The position numbers and the translations under genes were made by a program. This document shows positions 16,593-26,538 of a stretch of DNA of 64,000 bases, one piece after another (the stretch's first letter is position 1; the number at the start of each line of letters is the position of its first letter). Source of the DNA: Dyella_B jejuensis (lineage in GTDB: Bacteria > Pseudomonadota > Gammaproteobacteria > Xanthomonadales > Rhodanobacteraceae); NCBI RefSeq assembly GCF_044904675.1, contig NZ_JADIKJ010000018.1, forward strand, positions 42,050-106,049, read 5' to 3'. The notes beneath the pieces were generated by a model. It saw nothing but the letters and a program-made list of their open reading frames with translations, did not search any database and was not told the origin of the DNA.

Positions 16593-19187
16593 TCATGGAG
16601 CTTTGTTCAACACTGCAATGGCCGAATCGAGCGACTGCCCGATCGCGGCGATGCCCTCCCACGGGTCCTTGCGCAGCCGCGCCAAGCGCCGGGGCAGGGT
16701 GTGAATGGTGAAAGCATCGCCGCGCTCGATTTTCGATAGTTCTTCCCAGCGCAGTGGCGTGGCGACCGGAGCACCCTTGCGGGCGCGCAGCGAATAATTG
16801 GCGATGCTGGTGGCGCCGCGGCTGTTGCGCAGGTAATCCACGTAGATCTTGCCGGCACGTTTGGCTTTGCTGGCCGTGTCGACGAATTCCTGCGGATGCA
16901 TCGCGGCCATGGTCGAAGCCATGGCGCGCGAGAAATCCTTGACCTGCGCCCATGGACAGCCGGGATTGAGCGGCACGACCACGTGCAGGCCCTTGCCGCC
17001 GGTGGTGCGCAGGAACGATTGCAACCCGATGCGGCTCAACAAGCCGCGCAGCAGACGCGCCGCGGCGACCACGCGCGCCCAGCCCACCTTGGGCGCGGGA
17101 TCCAGGTCGAACACGATCCGGTCAGCGTTATCCGGACGCGCGGCGGTGGCGCCCCATACGTGGAATTCGAGCGTGCCGAACTGCACCAATTCCAGTACCG
17201 AGTCGGCGTCCCTGGCGAACAGGTAGACCGCTTGCGAACCTTTTTCCTCCTTGAGCCGCACGGTCCCGACGCGATGCAGGCCCTGGATCGGGTGTTTCTG
17301 GAAAAAGCAGGTTTTCTCCGCGCCTTCCGGACAGCGGATGATCGACAAAGGCCGATCCAGCACGCCCGGCAGCAGCCATTTCATGATGCTGCGGTAATAC
17401 TCCGCCACTTCGCCCTTGGTGATGTTGTCGCTGGGGTACACCACGCGATCGGGATGCGTGATGGTCACCGTGTCGTTGCCGGCGGATGCGGCGGGAGCGC
17501 GGCCGGATACTTTCTTTGCCGTGCCGTGTCGGATGGCCGGGCTTGGCCCCGGGGTTGCCTTTGCGACGCGGCGATCGGGTTTCCTGAGGTCGTCCGGGGA
17601 TTTGTCCATGCGCAAGGTCTTCAGGCTGGGTTGCCGCAACAGATGGTTGTTGCCGATGCCGCGGTAATACACCTCGGCGACCAGGGTGGGAGAAATCCAG
17701 CGTGCGTCGCGCAGCAGCGGATCAATATTCTTCAGGTTCGATGGCGCGTTCCGCGATGGATGGGCGGTGATCAAGCTGGCCGTCTCGGCCAGCGAACGAT
17801 CGGAAAAGCCGGTGCCGACGCGGCCGGCGAAAATCCATCCGTCACGGCGTTGCGGATCGGGCCGTGCCAGCAACAGCGAACCGAATCCGCTGCGGCTGCC
17901 CTTAGGCGGCGTGTAACCGACTACCGCGAATTCATCGCCCTCCAGCCGTTTCGCCTTGATCCAGTCGCCGCTGCGGCCAGCGTGATAACCCGAATCGGCA
18001 CGCTTGGAGATGATGCCTTCCAGCTGATGCTCCACGGCGCGCTCCATCGCCGCGGCGCCGTCGCCGCGCGTGTGCGTGCTGAGCGCCAGATGCCGGCGGC
18101 CATCGCCCAGCATGCGCTCCAGCAATGCTTTGCGTTCGACCAGCGTCACACGGGAAAGATCGTAGCCTTCGAAGTAGGGCAGGTCGAACAATACGTAGAC
18201 CAGCGGACGCTGCGCTTCGCCCGCCAGGGTCTGCTGCAGGGCATTGAAATCGCTGCGGCCCTGGTTATCGGTCGCAATCAGTTCGCCGTCCAGGTGCGCC
18301 GATTCCAGCCCCAGCGATTCCACCGCTTGCAGAATGTCAGGTATTTTTTCATCCCAGCGCAGCGCATTGCGCGACCACAACGCGACTTTTCCCTTGGCGA
18401 TGGTGGCCAGAATGCGGTAACCATCCCATTTCACTTCGTGGATCCAGTTGTCGCCGGCCGGTGGCTCATCGCGCAACTGCGCGAGCGCAGGCTTGAAAAA
18501 CGCCGCGCTCGGAGATGCTTTTCTTGCGTGCGGTAATTTTTGCGCCCGCGTCAGCAACGGCGTCTTGCGCACGGCGGCGCGCTTGGCAGGTGGCTGGCGG
18601 ACTCGTGCGGTCGATTTCCTGGCCGCGGCGCGCGTGCTTTCCGACCTGGCGGCCCGGCGCGTGCTCGCACGCATGTTTTCGTCCATCAGGTCGTCGGCTT
18701 CCACGTCGCTGGCGTAGGCATCATCGGCCTTGATCAGGAACCATGACGGCTGGCGCTCCTTGCGCCCGCTGCGCACGAGATGCCAGCCGCCCTTGAGCCG
18801 CTTGCCGAACAATTCGAAGTGCAGGTGGCCCTTTTCCAGTTGCGCCAAAGGATCGCCTGCGCTGGACCACACGCCGAGGTCGAACTGGTCCACGTGGCCC
18901 TTGCCGTAGCCTTCCTCGATATCGCCCTCGAAATCCGCATAGGCTACCGGGTGATCTTCCACTTCCACCGCCAGTCGCTTGACCTCGGGGTTGTAGCTGG
19001 GGCCTTTGGGTACCGCCCAGCTTTTCAGAACATTGCCGACCTGCAGGCGAAAGTCGAAGTGGCGGCGCGATGCGTGATGCAATTGCACCACGAACAGCGC
19101 GCGCTTTCCTTCCGGCACGGCGGCATCCGGCTTCGGTTCTTTGGTACTTTCGAAACGGCGCTTGCGCTGGTATTCCCGAAGGGTCAC
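16593..19187 (-). CDS. ligD: ATP-dependent DNA ligase D (PE-ligase-polymerase)
   Basis: An 864-aa end-joining enzyme in the Pseudomonas-type order. Residues about 1-160 are the 3'-phosphoesterase (HxxDxRL in RRHFDFRLQ). A basic Ala/Arg/Lys linker covers about 165-225. The ligase follows, with EVKWDGYR (nucleotidyl Lys at about 253) and an OB-fold to about 530. The C-terminus is an archaeo-eukaryotic primase-type polymerase with FDLDPAP and the later TTGGKGLHVVVPL. The start is a GTG with GGAG 8 nt upstream. Together with Ku (20462-21367) it forms a two-protein repair system for double-strand breaks. Confidence 0.95.
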   Translation of the reverse strand: MTLREYQRKRRFESTKEPKPDAAVPEGKRALFVVQLHHASRRHFDFRLQVGNVLKSWAVPKGPSYNPEVKRLAVEVEDHPVAYADFEGDIEEGYGKGHVDQFDLGVWSSAGDPLAQLEKGHLHFELFGKRLKGGWHLVRSGRKERQPSWFLIKADDAYASDVEADDLMDENMRASTRRAARSESTRAAARKSTARVRQPPAKRAAVRKTPLLTRAQKLPHARKASPSAAFFKPALAQLRDEPPAGDNWIHEVKWDGYRILATIAKGKVALWSRNALRWDEKIPDILQAVESLGLESAHLDGELIATDNQGRSDFNALQQTLAGEAQRPLVYVLFDLPYFEGYDLSRVTLVERKALLERMLGDGRRHLALSTHTRGDGAAAMERAVEHQLEGIISKRADSGYHAGRSGDWIKAKRLEGDEFAVVGYTPPKGSRSGFGSLLLARPDPQRRDGWIFAGRVGTGFSDRSLAETASLITAHPSRNAPSNLKNIDPLLRDARWISPTLVAEVYYRGIGNNHLLRQPSLKTLRMDKSPDDLRKPDRRVAKATPGPSPAIRHGTAKKVSGRAPAASAGNDTVTITHPDRVVYPSDNITKGEVAEYYRSIMKWLLPGVLDRPLSIIRCPEGAEKTCFFQKHPIQGLHRVGTVRLKEEKGSQAVYLFARDADSVLELVQFGTLEFHVWGATAARPDNADRIVFDLDPAPKVGWARVVAAARLLRGLLSRIGLQSFLRTTGGKGLHVVVPLNPGCPWAQVKDFSRAMASTMAAMHPQEFVDTASKAKRAGKIYVDYLRNSRGATSIANYSLRARKGAPVATPLRWEELSKIERGDAFTIHTLPRRLARLRKDPWEGIAAIGQSLDSAIAVLNKAP

Positions 19188-19362
19188 GAATGCTCCGCGA
19201 TCTCATGGCGACAAGGTGCACGGTGACAGCCATGCGCAGATGTCGATGGATTCGCGCACACCGTGCAACTAACTTGCAACGAATAACGTCAAGGACAAGG
19301 CAACCGGATGTGACCGGGATGTTCGGCAGTCAGGCAGCGCGCATCTATCGAACCGATGCACC

Positions 19363-20232
19363 CTAGATCAGGCCCAGCTTCTGCTCGAGCTTGTGCGCAT
19401 CGAACGGCGCCTTGACCTTGGTGTCGTTGTCGAAATAGCAATAGATGTCGCGGCCGGTGCGCCGGCGTGGGCTTTCCCCGCTGTGGCGCCTGGCGTCCCG
19501 GGGCTGGCGCCCGTGCTGCCAGGCATCGATATGCCGGCGCCATCGTTGCAGCGCGGCGTTCGTGTAGCCGCTGGCGTAAAGCTCCTTGTCGCCATGCAGG
19601 CGCAGGTACATGAAGCCGGCGGTGACGTCTTCCAGGAATGGCCATTTCCCGGCTGTGTCGGCCACCACCAGCGCCACATCGTGGCGACGCAGCTGCGCGA
19701 TGAAAGCGTCGTCCTCGAAGCTTGGATGACGCACTTCCATCGCATGCCGCACGCGGCGCTTGCGGTCCGCCTTGATGCTGGCCTTGGCGATGGTACGGTC
19801 GTGCCGGCGCGCGATCGCGGCGAGTTGTTCGGTGTCGTGCGGCAACTGCGATAAGAACGTTTCCAGCACTTCCTCGTCGTAGCGCAGGCTGGGCGGCAGC
19901 TGCCACAGGATCGGCCCCAGCTTTTCGCGCAGCTCCAGGATGCCGGAGGCGAAGAAATTGGCGAGCGGCTTTTCCGCGTTCTTCAGGCGCCGGATATGGG
20001 TGATGTAGCGCGGTGCCTTGACCGCGAACACGAAGCCGCGTGGCACGTCTTCGTACCACTTCCGATAGCTGCCGGGGCTTTGCAGCGAATAGAAGCTGCC
20101 GTTGATCTCGATGGTGCCGAACTGGCGCGAGGCGTAGTGCAGTTCTTCGCGTTGCGGCAGGTCTTCGGGATAAAAGACGCCGCGCCAGGGTGGATAGCGC
20201 CAGCCGGAGATGCCGATCCTGATTTTGCTCAT
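19363..20232 (-). CDS. DUF72 family protein
   Basis: A 289-aa TIM-barrel-like protein. It begins with the family start IRIGISGWRYPPWRGVFYP and contains FGTIEINGSFYSL, FVFAVKAPRYITH, a conserved EVRHPSF and YCYFDNDTKVKAPFDA near the end, the standard DUF72/YecE landmarks. Its biochemical role is unknown. It lies between ligD and ku on the same strand, a neighbourhood that suggests DNA repair without proving it. MSKIRIG is used as the start; MQPTDPA, 21 nt upstream, is possible. Confidence 0.88.
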   Translation of the reverse strand: MSKIRIGISGWRYPPWRGVFYPEDLPQREELHYASRQFGTIEINGSFYSLQSPGSYRKWYEDVPRGFVFAVKAPRYITHIRRLKNAEKPLANFFASGILELREKLGPILWQLPPSLRYDEEVLETFLSQLPHDTEQLAAIARRHDRTIAKASIKADRKRRVRHAMEVRHPSFEDDAFIAQLRRHDVALVVADTAGKWPFLEDVTAGFMYLRLHGDKELYASGYTNAALQRWRRHIDAWQHGRQPRDARRHSGESPRRRTGRDIYCYFDNDTKVKAPFDAHKLEQKLGLI

Positions 20233-20461
20233 GGCCGGATCGGTCGGCTGCATGGCAAGGGTGCCGGCATCCTGCTTTCTCTGCCTTTCGCGGAGAAGGC
20301 CCAGCTGAGCGGCCAACCTCGCGGCAAATGTCCGTGGCGGTCTGCTTTGGTTCGCTGCAGTCGCGGGTGGATCCGCTCAGCCCCAGCCTTTCCCCATGGA
20401 GAGCAGCGAGCAGCGGTATGCATGATTGCGGTGACGGTCATGGCTCGATTTTCAAAAAACG

Positions 20462-21367
20462 TCAACTGGCCTTGCGCCGGGTGCCCGATTTCTTCGCGCT
20501 CTTTTTCGCCGTTTTCTTGGTTGTCCGGCGCGCCGGCTTTGACTGGCCGGTTTTCTTGGCTGGCGTGCGCTGTTTGGTGTCGATGCTTTTCTTGAGCAGT
20601 GCCATGAAATCCACCACATTGGTGGTGTCCTCGGTTTCGTCCGCCTCGGGCTCTTCGATGCTGGCGAGTGCGCCCTTGGTCTTCATGCGTTTCTCGATCA
20701 CTTTCTTCAGGCGATCGCGGAACTCGTCCTTGTACTCGACAGGCGCCCACTCGCCGGTCATCGATTCGATCAGCTGTTCGGCCATCGACAGTTCCCGTTC
20801 GCTGATGCGGTAGTGTTTGAAGGCTTCCTTGGGGATCGCGTATTCATCCGGGTCGACCAGTTCCTGCTGGAAGCGCATCAGCACCAGCACCAGGGCGTAA
20901 TCCCTGGGCATGACGGCGGCGAGGTACTCGCGCGTGCGGATCACCACCCTGGCAATGCCCGCCTTGCGCGTGCGCTTGAGGGTTTCGCGCAACAACACGT
21001 AGCCTTTTTCGGCCTTCTTGCCAGGCACCAGGATGTAAGGTTTTTCGAAGTATTCGGCGCCGATGTGTTCGGCGTTGACGAAGGCTTCCACTTCGACCGA
21101 TTCGCGGTTCTCGCTGGCGGCCGATTTGAGGTCCTCCGGTTCGAGCACCACATAGTTGCCTTTCTTGTATTCGAATGCCTTGACGATTTCCTTCCAGGGC
21201 ACTTCCTCGCCAGTTTCGGCGTTGACGCGCTCGTAGCGCACGGGAGCCTTGTTGCGGCTGTCCAGCATGCGGAAGTGCAGGTCGGTGCCGCGTTCGCCGG
21301 ACATCAGCGACACGGGCACGTTCAGGAGTCCGAATGTCAGGTTGCCGGTCCAGATGGGACGCGCCAT
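20462..21367 (-). CDS. ku: Non-homologous end joining protein Ku
   Basis: A 301-aa Ku homologue that binds broken DNA ends as a ring-shaped dimer and recruits LigD. It starts with the invariant MARPIWTGNLTFGLLNVPVSL, runs through the beta-barrel core (GIARVVIRTREYLAAVMP), and ends in a minimal C-terminal region with a Lys-rich tail (KKTAKKSAKKSGTRRKAS) like those that help Ku thread on DNA. GGAGG 5-6 nt before the ATG fixes the start. Confidence 0.95.
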   Translation of the reverse strand: MARPIWTGNLTFGLLNVPVSLMSGERGTDLHFRMLDSRNKAPVRYERVNAETGEEVPWKEIVKAFEYKKGNYVVLEPEDLKSAASENRESVEVEAFVNAEHIGAEYFEKPYILVPGKKAEKGYVLLRETLKRTRKAGIARVVIRTREYLAAVMPRDYALVLVLMRFQQELVDPDEYAIPKEAFKHYRISERELSMAEQLIESMTGEWAPVEYKDEFRDRLKKVIEKRMKTKGALASIEEPEADETEDTTNVVDFMALLKKSIDTKQRTPAKKTGQSKPARRTTKKTAKKSAKKSGTRRKAS

Positions 21368-21428
21368 GACGACCTCCGCCTAACGGGGAGGTTCTTTATT
21401 CCGGATCGGCCGTGATGCCGGCGAGAAG

Positions 21429-21833
21429 TCAGGCGGGCAGCAGCATGGGTTCGGCCAGCAGCGTGACCAGGAGGTTCTCGCGACGGGTATCGCAGCGCCG
21501 TACCGCATGCAACAGGTCATTCATGCCGTAAGGCTTGCGCAGTACCGTCATGTCGCGCTGGCAGCTGGGCTCAAGCGCATCCCATTCGCCGGAGGCGAGC
21601 ACATAGTGCCCATGGGGCAGGTACTGGCGCATTTCGTGCGTCATTTCGAGGATGGAAAGGCGATGGCCACGATGCATGTCCATGATTACGACGCCGATAT
21701 CCGGATGCAGCCGCGACAGGCGCAGGGCATCGGATACCCCTCTGGCGAGGGATACTTCGTAACCGGCCTTGAGCAAGGCGTGATGAAGCAGATCCCTGGT
21801 ATCAAGATCGTCTTCAACAACAAGCACGTGCAT
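21429..21833 (-). CDS. Single-domain response regulator
   Basis: 134 residues forming only a receiver domain: acidic pair in VLVVEDDLDTRD, phospho-acceptor Asp in VVIMDMHRG, and the switch Lys in LRKPYG. No output domain follows, so it must act by protein contact or phosphate relay. GGGGA 8 nt before the ATG at 21833 favours this start over one 19 codons upstream. It follows the efflux operon on the same strand. Confidence 0.78.
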   Translation of the reverse strand: MHVLVVEDDLDTRDLLHHALLKAGYEVSLARGVSDALRLSRLHPDIGVVIMDMHRGHRLSILEMTHEMRQYLPHGHYVLASGEWDALEPSCQRDMTVLRKPYGMNDLLHAVRRCDTRRENLLVTLLAEPMLLPA

Positions 21834-21943
21834 GTATCGTTCCCCAAGCATAGCTGCGGCATCCTGTCCCCCAACCTGCGTATCATTCATGCCGGTCGTG
21901 ACCCAGATGTGAAGGACATGTGTCCAGCCTGGGGCGGCACGGA

Positions 21944-23494
21944 TTACCCGCCGCCCTGGGAGCTGGCCGAAAACGGCGGCTTGGCGAACCAGATCGCGAC
22001 CATGGCAAAGCCGAAGATCAGGCTGAAGCACCAGAACACATCATTGATGGCCAGCGTGGCAGCCTGGCCGTCGACCACCTGGTTCATGGCCGCATAGGCT
22101 GGTCGGCCCTGTATGCCCAATTGCTGGACGCGATCCAGCCACTCGTTGGTGGCACGCGCGTCGGTATGCGTATGTTCGCTGAGTACCGCGTGGTGGTAGA
22201 TGCTGCGGTGCGTGTAGAGGGTGGTGCTGATCGCGGTGGCGACACTCATCGCGATGGTGCGGAAGAAATTTGCCAGTCCCGACGCGCTTGCGACCTTGGA
22301 GGGTGGAAGGTTGGAAAGAATGATCTGGTTCACCGGCACGAAGAACAGCGCGATGCCGCAGCCCATCATCATGCGTGGCAGCGCCAGCTTGAAGTAGCTG
22401 ACCTGGTCGTTGTAGCCCGACATCCAGTACGAGCATACGGCGAAGATGGCGAAGCCCATGGTGTTGAGCACGCGCAGATCGAACTTGTGCTGGAACCGGC
22501 CGACCAGCGGCGACATGAAGATCGCCGGGATGCCGATCGGCGCCACCGCGAAGCCGGCCCAGGTGGCGGTATAGGACATCACCTGCTGCACCCAGGTCGG
22601 CAGTACCACCGTGCCGCCAAAAAAGGCGAACATGCCCAGCGCCAGGCACAGCACGCCGACCGCGAAATTGCGTTGCTTGAATAAATACAGATCGACCACG
22701 GGCTGATCGTGCATCAGTTCCCAGGCGATCAGGAAGGTGATGCAGACCACGGCGATCAGTGCCAGGGTCAGGATCATGTTCGATGAAAACCAGTCGTAAT
22801 CGTTGCCGTTGTCGAGCATGAACTGCAGGCAGCCCACGCCGACGGCGAGCAGGAACAGGCCCAGTCCATCGAGCTTGACCTTGCTGGTCTTGCTTTCGCG
22901 GTCGCGCAGCAGCATGTAGGAGATCAGCAGCGCGAACAGGCCTACCGGCACGTTGATGAAGAAGATCCACGACCAGTTGTAGTTGTCGGTGATCCAGCCG
23001 CCGAGGATCGGGCCGAAGATCGGCGCGACCACCACCATCATCGACCACAGCGCCAGCGCGATCGAGCGCTTTTGCGCTGGATAATTATTGAGCAGCAGGG
23101 TCTGCGACAGCGGCACCATCGGCCCGGACACCGCGCCCTGGCAAAGGCGGAACACGATCAGCATCGGCATGCTGGTGGCGAAACCGCACAGGCACGAGAA
23201 CACGATGAACAGCATCACCGCCATGGTGAAGGTTTTCACTTCGCCGAAGCGGCGCGCGATCCAGCCGGTCAGCGGCTGCATCACAGCGCTGGCCATCGAA
23301 TACGCGCTGATCGCCATGGTGCCTTCGGTGCGGCTGACACCAAGGTTGCCGGCGATGGTGTAGACGGCAACGTTGACGATGGAAATATCCAGCACTTCCA
23401 TGAAGGTCGCCAGCGACACGCCGGCGGTCAGCAGCACCAGCATGCCGCCAGTGAGGGGCGGCTTGGATGAGCCGTCGGACTGTTCGTCGGCCAT
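21944..23494 (-). CDS. MFS transporter, EmrB/QacA (DHA2) family
   Basis: A 516-aa inner-membrane drug:proton antiporter of the 14-helix class. The segment LDISIVNVAVYTIAG in helix 1, the helix 4-5 region with a GPILGGWI antiporter motif C, and the long loop LNTMGFAIFAVCSYW fit EmrB. The start is 3 bp after the stop of the adaptor gene, so the two are co-translated. It works with the adaptor and outer-membrane channel upstream to export toxic compounds; substrates cannot be read from sequence. Confidence 0.9.
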   Translation of the reverse strand: MADEQSDGSSKPPLTGGMLVLLTAGVSLATFMEVLDISIVNVAVYTIAGNLGVSRTEGTMAISAYSMASAVMQPLTGWIARRFGEVKTFTMAVMLFIVFSCLCGFATSMPMLIVFRLCQGAVSGPMVPLSQTLLLNNYPAQKRSIALALWSMMVVVAPIFGPILGGWITDNYNWSWIFFINVPVGLFALLISYMLLRDRESKTSKVKLDGLGLFLLAVGVGCLQFMLDNGNDYDWFSSNMILTLALIAVVCITFLIAWELMHDQPVVDLYLFKQRNFAVGVLCLALGMFAFFGGTVVLPTWVQQVMSYTATWAGFAVAPIGIPAIFMSPLVGRFQHKFDLRVLNTMGFAIFAVCSYWMSGYNDQVSYFKLALPRMMMGCGIALFFVPVNQIILSNLPPSKVASASGLANFFRTIAMSVATAISTTLYTHRSIYHHAVLSEHTHTDARATNEWLDRVQQLGIQGRPAYAAMNQVVDGQAATLAINDVFWCFSLIFGFAMVAIWFAKPPFSASSQGGG

Positions 23495-23497
23495 GCC

Positions 23498-25021
23498 TCA
23501 GTGTTCCGAAAGCGAGGACAGGTTCGCCCGCGCGCACGGAGCGGGTAGCACCGAGTGCGCGCTGGCCGGCTTGCCTTGCACGCAGAACACATCGGAAGAG
23601 GGCGCCGATACGGTATTGGCGCGGATGATCTCCTCGGCTTTTTCGTCCGCCTGGTTGACCTCCCGTTCGTACACGTCGGTACTCATCAGCGGGTGGTTCC
23701 TGACGCGGGTCGGCAGCATGATGCCGTTGCGGTTGTGCGTATCGACGTTGACATAGGTGGACAACCCGACCATCAGCGGATGCTTGCGCAACTCGTTCGG
23801 ATCGAGCGACACGCGCACCGGCAGGCGCTGCACCACCTTGATCCAGTTGCCGGTGGCGTTTTCCGCCGGCAGCAGCGAGAAGGCGCTGCCGGTGCCTGCG
23901 TTGAAGCCCACCACCTTGCCGTGGTACGTGGCGTGCGAATAGATATCCGTGGTGATGGTTGCCGGCTGGCCGATGCGGATGTTCTGCAACTGGGTTTCCT
24001 TGAAGTTCGCGTCGACCCAAAGATCCGTCAGCGGCACGATGGTGAGCAGGTCCTGTCCCGGCTGCACGCGCTGGCCGACCTGCACCTGGCGGCGCGCCGC
24101 AATGCCGTCGATCGGCGAGACGATGGCGTTGCGGTTGTTGTTGATCCATGCGTTGCGGAACTGCGCGCGCGCCTGTACCACTGCCGGGAAGCTGTGCACA
24201 TCGGTGCCGTCCACCTGGGCGTGCGCCGCATCCGCCTGCCGCTCGGCCTGCTCCAGCGCGGCATAGGCGGCGCGCATCTGACGGTTGGCGTTGAAGGCTT
24301 CTTCCGGCGCCACCGCATGCGCCTGTACCAACGGGAAGCGGCGGTCGTATTCGTCGCGCTGGGTCTGGTATTGCGCGCGCCGCTGTACCACTGCGGCGTC
24401 CGCCTCGGCGGCCTGTTCGATGCTCTGCTGCGCCTCGCGTACGGCCTGGGCCAATTGCCCTTCGGCATTCATCAGCGAGACCTGCGCGTCGGCGGGGTCA
24501 AGGCGCAGCAGCACTTGTCCGGCATGCACGCGCTCGGTTTCTTCCACTGCGATTTCCACGACGGTGCCCGCCACGCGGGGCGAGATGGTGACCAGGTCGC
24601 CGCGCACGTAGGCGTCGTCGGTGGTTTCGCGCTGGCTGAAGACAAAGATGTAAAGCAGCAGCCAGATCAGTGCGATGAGCAGGAACACGCCGGCGATGAT
24701 CGCCATGACGATGATGCGCTTGCGTTTCTGCTTGCGCTTCTGCTCGGGATCTTGCTTGTCCTTGTCGCTGTCCTTCTTGTCATCATCCTTCTTGTCACTA
24801 TCCTTCTTGTCATCGTCTTTCTTGCCATCGTCTTTCTGCTTGCCATCCTGGTCCTGCTTTTTGTCCTGCTCCTTGTCGTCGCTATCGGAGCTGTCTTTGC
24901 CGTCTTTCTTTTCATCCTTCTCGGCGCCGTATTTGTACAGGTATTTGTAGCGATACCGGTATGGGCCGGGCGCTTCATCGTCGTGTTGTTCGTGTTCGTG
25001 CTCATCGCGGTCCGGGCTCAT
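23498..25021 (-). CDS. HlyD/EmrA-type efflux adaptor with long charged N-terminus
   Basis: A 507-aa membrane-fusion protein. Residues about 130-430 have the EmrA pattern: biotinyl-lipoyl halves around VTISPRVAGTVVEIAVEE and NAIVSPIDGIAARRQVQVGQ, with a coiled-coil hairpin between. A single membrane helix lies at about 103-128. Before it is an unusual 100-residue cytoplasmic tail: a His/Glu start, a YRYRYKYLYKY tract, then Asp/Lys repeats (KKDDDKKDSDKK). DNA there is a degenerate short tandem repeat (about 24770-24900). It overlaps the OprM-type gene by an ATGA. Confidence 0.88.
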   Translation of the reverse strand: MSPDRDEHEHEQHDDEAPGPYRYRYKYLYKYGAEKDEKKDGKDSSDSDDKEQDKKQDQDGKQKDDGKKDDDKKDSDKKDDDKKDSDKDKQDPEQKRKQKRKRIIVMAIIAGVFLLIALIWLLLYIFVFSQRETTDDAYVRGDLVTISPRVAGTVVEIAVEETERVHAGQVLLRLDPADAQVSLMNAEGQLAQAVREAQQSIEQAAEADAAVVQRRAQYQTQRDEYDRRFPLVQAHAVAPEEAFNANRQMRAAYAALEQAERQADAAHAQVDGTDVHSFPAVVQARAQFRNAWINNNRNAIVSPIDGIAARRQVQVGQRVQPGQDLLTIVPLTDLWVDANFKETQLQNIRIGQPATITTDIYSHATYHGKVVGFNAGTGSAFSLLPAENATGNWIKVVQRLPVRVSLDPNELRKHPLMVGLSTYVNVDTHNRNGIMLPTRVRNHPLMSTDVYEREVNQADEKAEEIIRANTVSAPSSDVFCVQGKPASAHSVLPAPCARANLSSLSEH

Positions 25022-26538
25022 CGCGAAGCATCCTGTGCAGTGGCGTTAGCGGGAAGCGAAGGCAGATCGGCCGCGTGATAGCCGCCGCCCAGCGCATGGA
25101 TCAAGGCCAGGTTGGTGGCCAGCAGCTGGCCGCTGAGCTGCACTTGCGTATCGCGCTGCTGGTCCAGTTGCATTTGCAGGCCCAGCCAGGTGCGATCATC
25201 GTCCAGCCCTTGTCGGCGGCGGTGGTTGGCGCGTCCGTTTTGTGTGCTTACATCGGCCACCTGTCGATCGGTCTGGATTTGTTCGGCTTGCAATTGCTGC
25301 AGCGTGGCGATCTGCTCGGCGACGTCGTGCGCGGCTTGGACCACGGTGCTGTTGTAGGCCGCCACGGCGCTGTCGAGTTCAGCCTGCCTGCTTTCCAGTT
25401 GCGCTTTCAGGCGGCCGCCGGAGAAGATCGGCAGGCTGACGGAGGGGCCGATGTTGGCCAGTGCAACGTTGGCTTGCGTTCCTGAGCCAAGATTGGGATA
25501 CAGCTGCAGGTAGGCGCCCAATCCCATCAGACTGACGTCCGGATAGTAGGCGGCCCTGGCCGAATCGATACCCTTGATGGAAGCTTCGATCTGCCAACGG
25601 TCGGCCACGATATCCGGTCGGCGGGCAATCAGTTCCAGTCCGGCGTAAGGCGGAATATCGGTGTCGGCGACCGGCAGCGCGTGCGCCTGCAGTGAACCCA
25701 GTTCCTGCTCGGAGACGCCGATAACCGCGGCCAGTTGCACCTGATCGAGCGAAATGCTGCCTTCGACCTGTGCTTCGCTGCGCAGCTGTTCGGCCAATTG
25801 CGCATCGGCTTGGTCGATCGTCTGCGGATCGTCCAGGCCGGCGTGCACCCGCAACGCGACCAGCTCGCGATAGCGGCTGGCGTCGCGCGCGGCGTCTTTG
25901 GCAAGCGCCAGTCGTGCCTGCTGGATTTGCCAGTCGAAGTACGTCCTGGCGACGTTGTAGTGCAGGGAGTCGGCGGCCATGGCGCGTTCGGCCCTGGCCG
26001 CGTTGGCCTGGCCGAGGGCTTCCGCCACGGCATCCTTCTGCTTGCCCCACAAATCGAGATCCCACGTGAAAAGCGCGGCGGCAAGGCCGCTGTTGCTCCA
26101 GCTGTGCCTGGGGCTGAGCTGGATGTTTTGGGTCGTGGTGCCAATGCTCGGCTGTGCGTGGATGTCGGCTTTGCTGTACGCATGGCCAGCGTCGAGATAG
26201 CCGCGCAGTTGCGGCCGCAATTGCGCCTCTTGCACCGCGACCGCGCGTTCGGCGGCGGAATAGCGCGCCTGCGCTTCCTGCAAATCGGGCGAATCGCGCG
26301 TAGCCAGCGCCATCAGGCGATCGAGTTGTGGATCCTGGTAACGTTTCCACCAGTTTTCTTGCGGCCACTTGGCCGTGCCTGCCGGCGTGCCGGCCAGCGG
26401 CGCCTGCCGACGCACCGGAAACTGCGGTGGCCGCGTCGGCGGCGCGCATGCCGTGATCAAGCAGACACCAAGGTATATCGGCCATCCGTGTCGAAAGTGG
26501 CAACGCATCCATTGCAATGCCGATATGCAATTCGCCAT
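25018..26538 (-). CDS. Outer-membrane efflux lipoprotein, NodT/OprM family
   Basis: A 506-aa TolC-like channel. The N-terminal lipobox ITAC suggests lipidation, followed by the family landmarks NWWKRYQDPQLDRLMALA and ELIARRPDIVADRWQIEA and two repeats of outer-membrane-factor helices. It is the first gene of the three-gene efflux operon (channel, adaptor, MFS pump). The start at 26538 has a modest GGA; MRCHFRHGWP at 26508 would give a shorter, also credible signal peptide. One segment (NGRANHRRRQGLDDD) is more basic than usual. Confidence 0.88.
   Translation of the reverse strand: MANCISALQWMRCHFRHGWPIYLGVCLITACAPPTRPPQFPVRRQAPLAGTPAGTAKWPQENWWKRYQDPQLDRLMALATRDSPDLQEAQARYSAAERAVAVQEAQLRPQLRGYLDAGHAYSKADIHAQPSIGTTTQNIQLSPRHSWSNSGLAAALFTWDLDLWGKQKDAVAEALGQANAARAERAMAADSLHYNVARTYFDWQIQQARLALAKDAARDASRYRELVALRVHAGLDDPQTIDQADAQLAEQLRSEAQVEGSISLDQVQLAAVIGVSEQELGSLQAHALPVADTDIPPYAGLELIARRPDIVADRWQIEASIKGIDSARAAYYPDVSLMGLGAYLQLYPNLGSGTQANVALANIGPSVSLPIFSGGRLKAQLESRQAELDSAVAAYNSTVVQAAHDVAEQIATLQQLQAEQIQTDRQVADVSTQNGRANHRRRQGLDDDRTWLGLQMQLDQQRDTQVQLSGQLLATNLALIHALGGGYHAADLPSLPANATAQDASR

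Noticed and set aside
23555..25078. A 507-aa plus-strand frame opposite the HlyD gene, ending in hydrophobic repeats
   Set aside because: The hydrophobic end is the complement of the Asp/Lys repeats, and the minus-strand frame has clear adaptor motifs.
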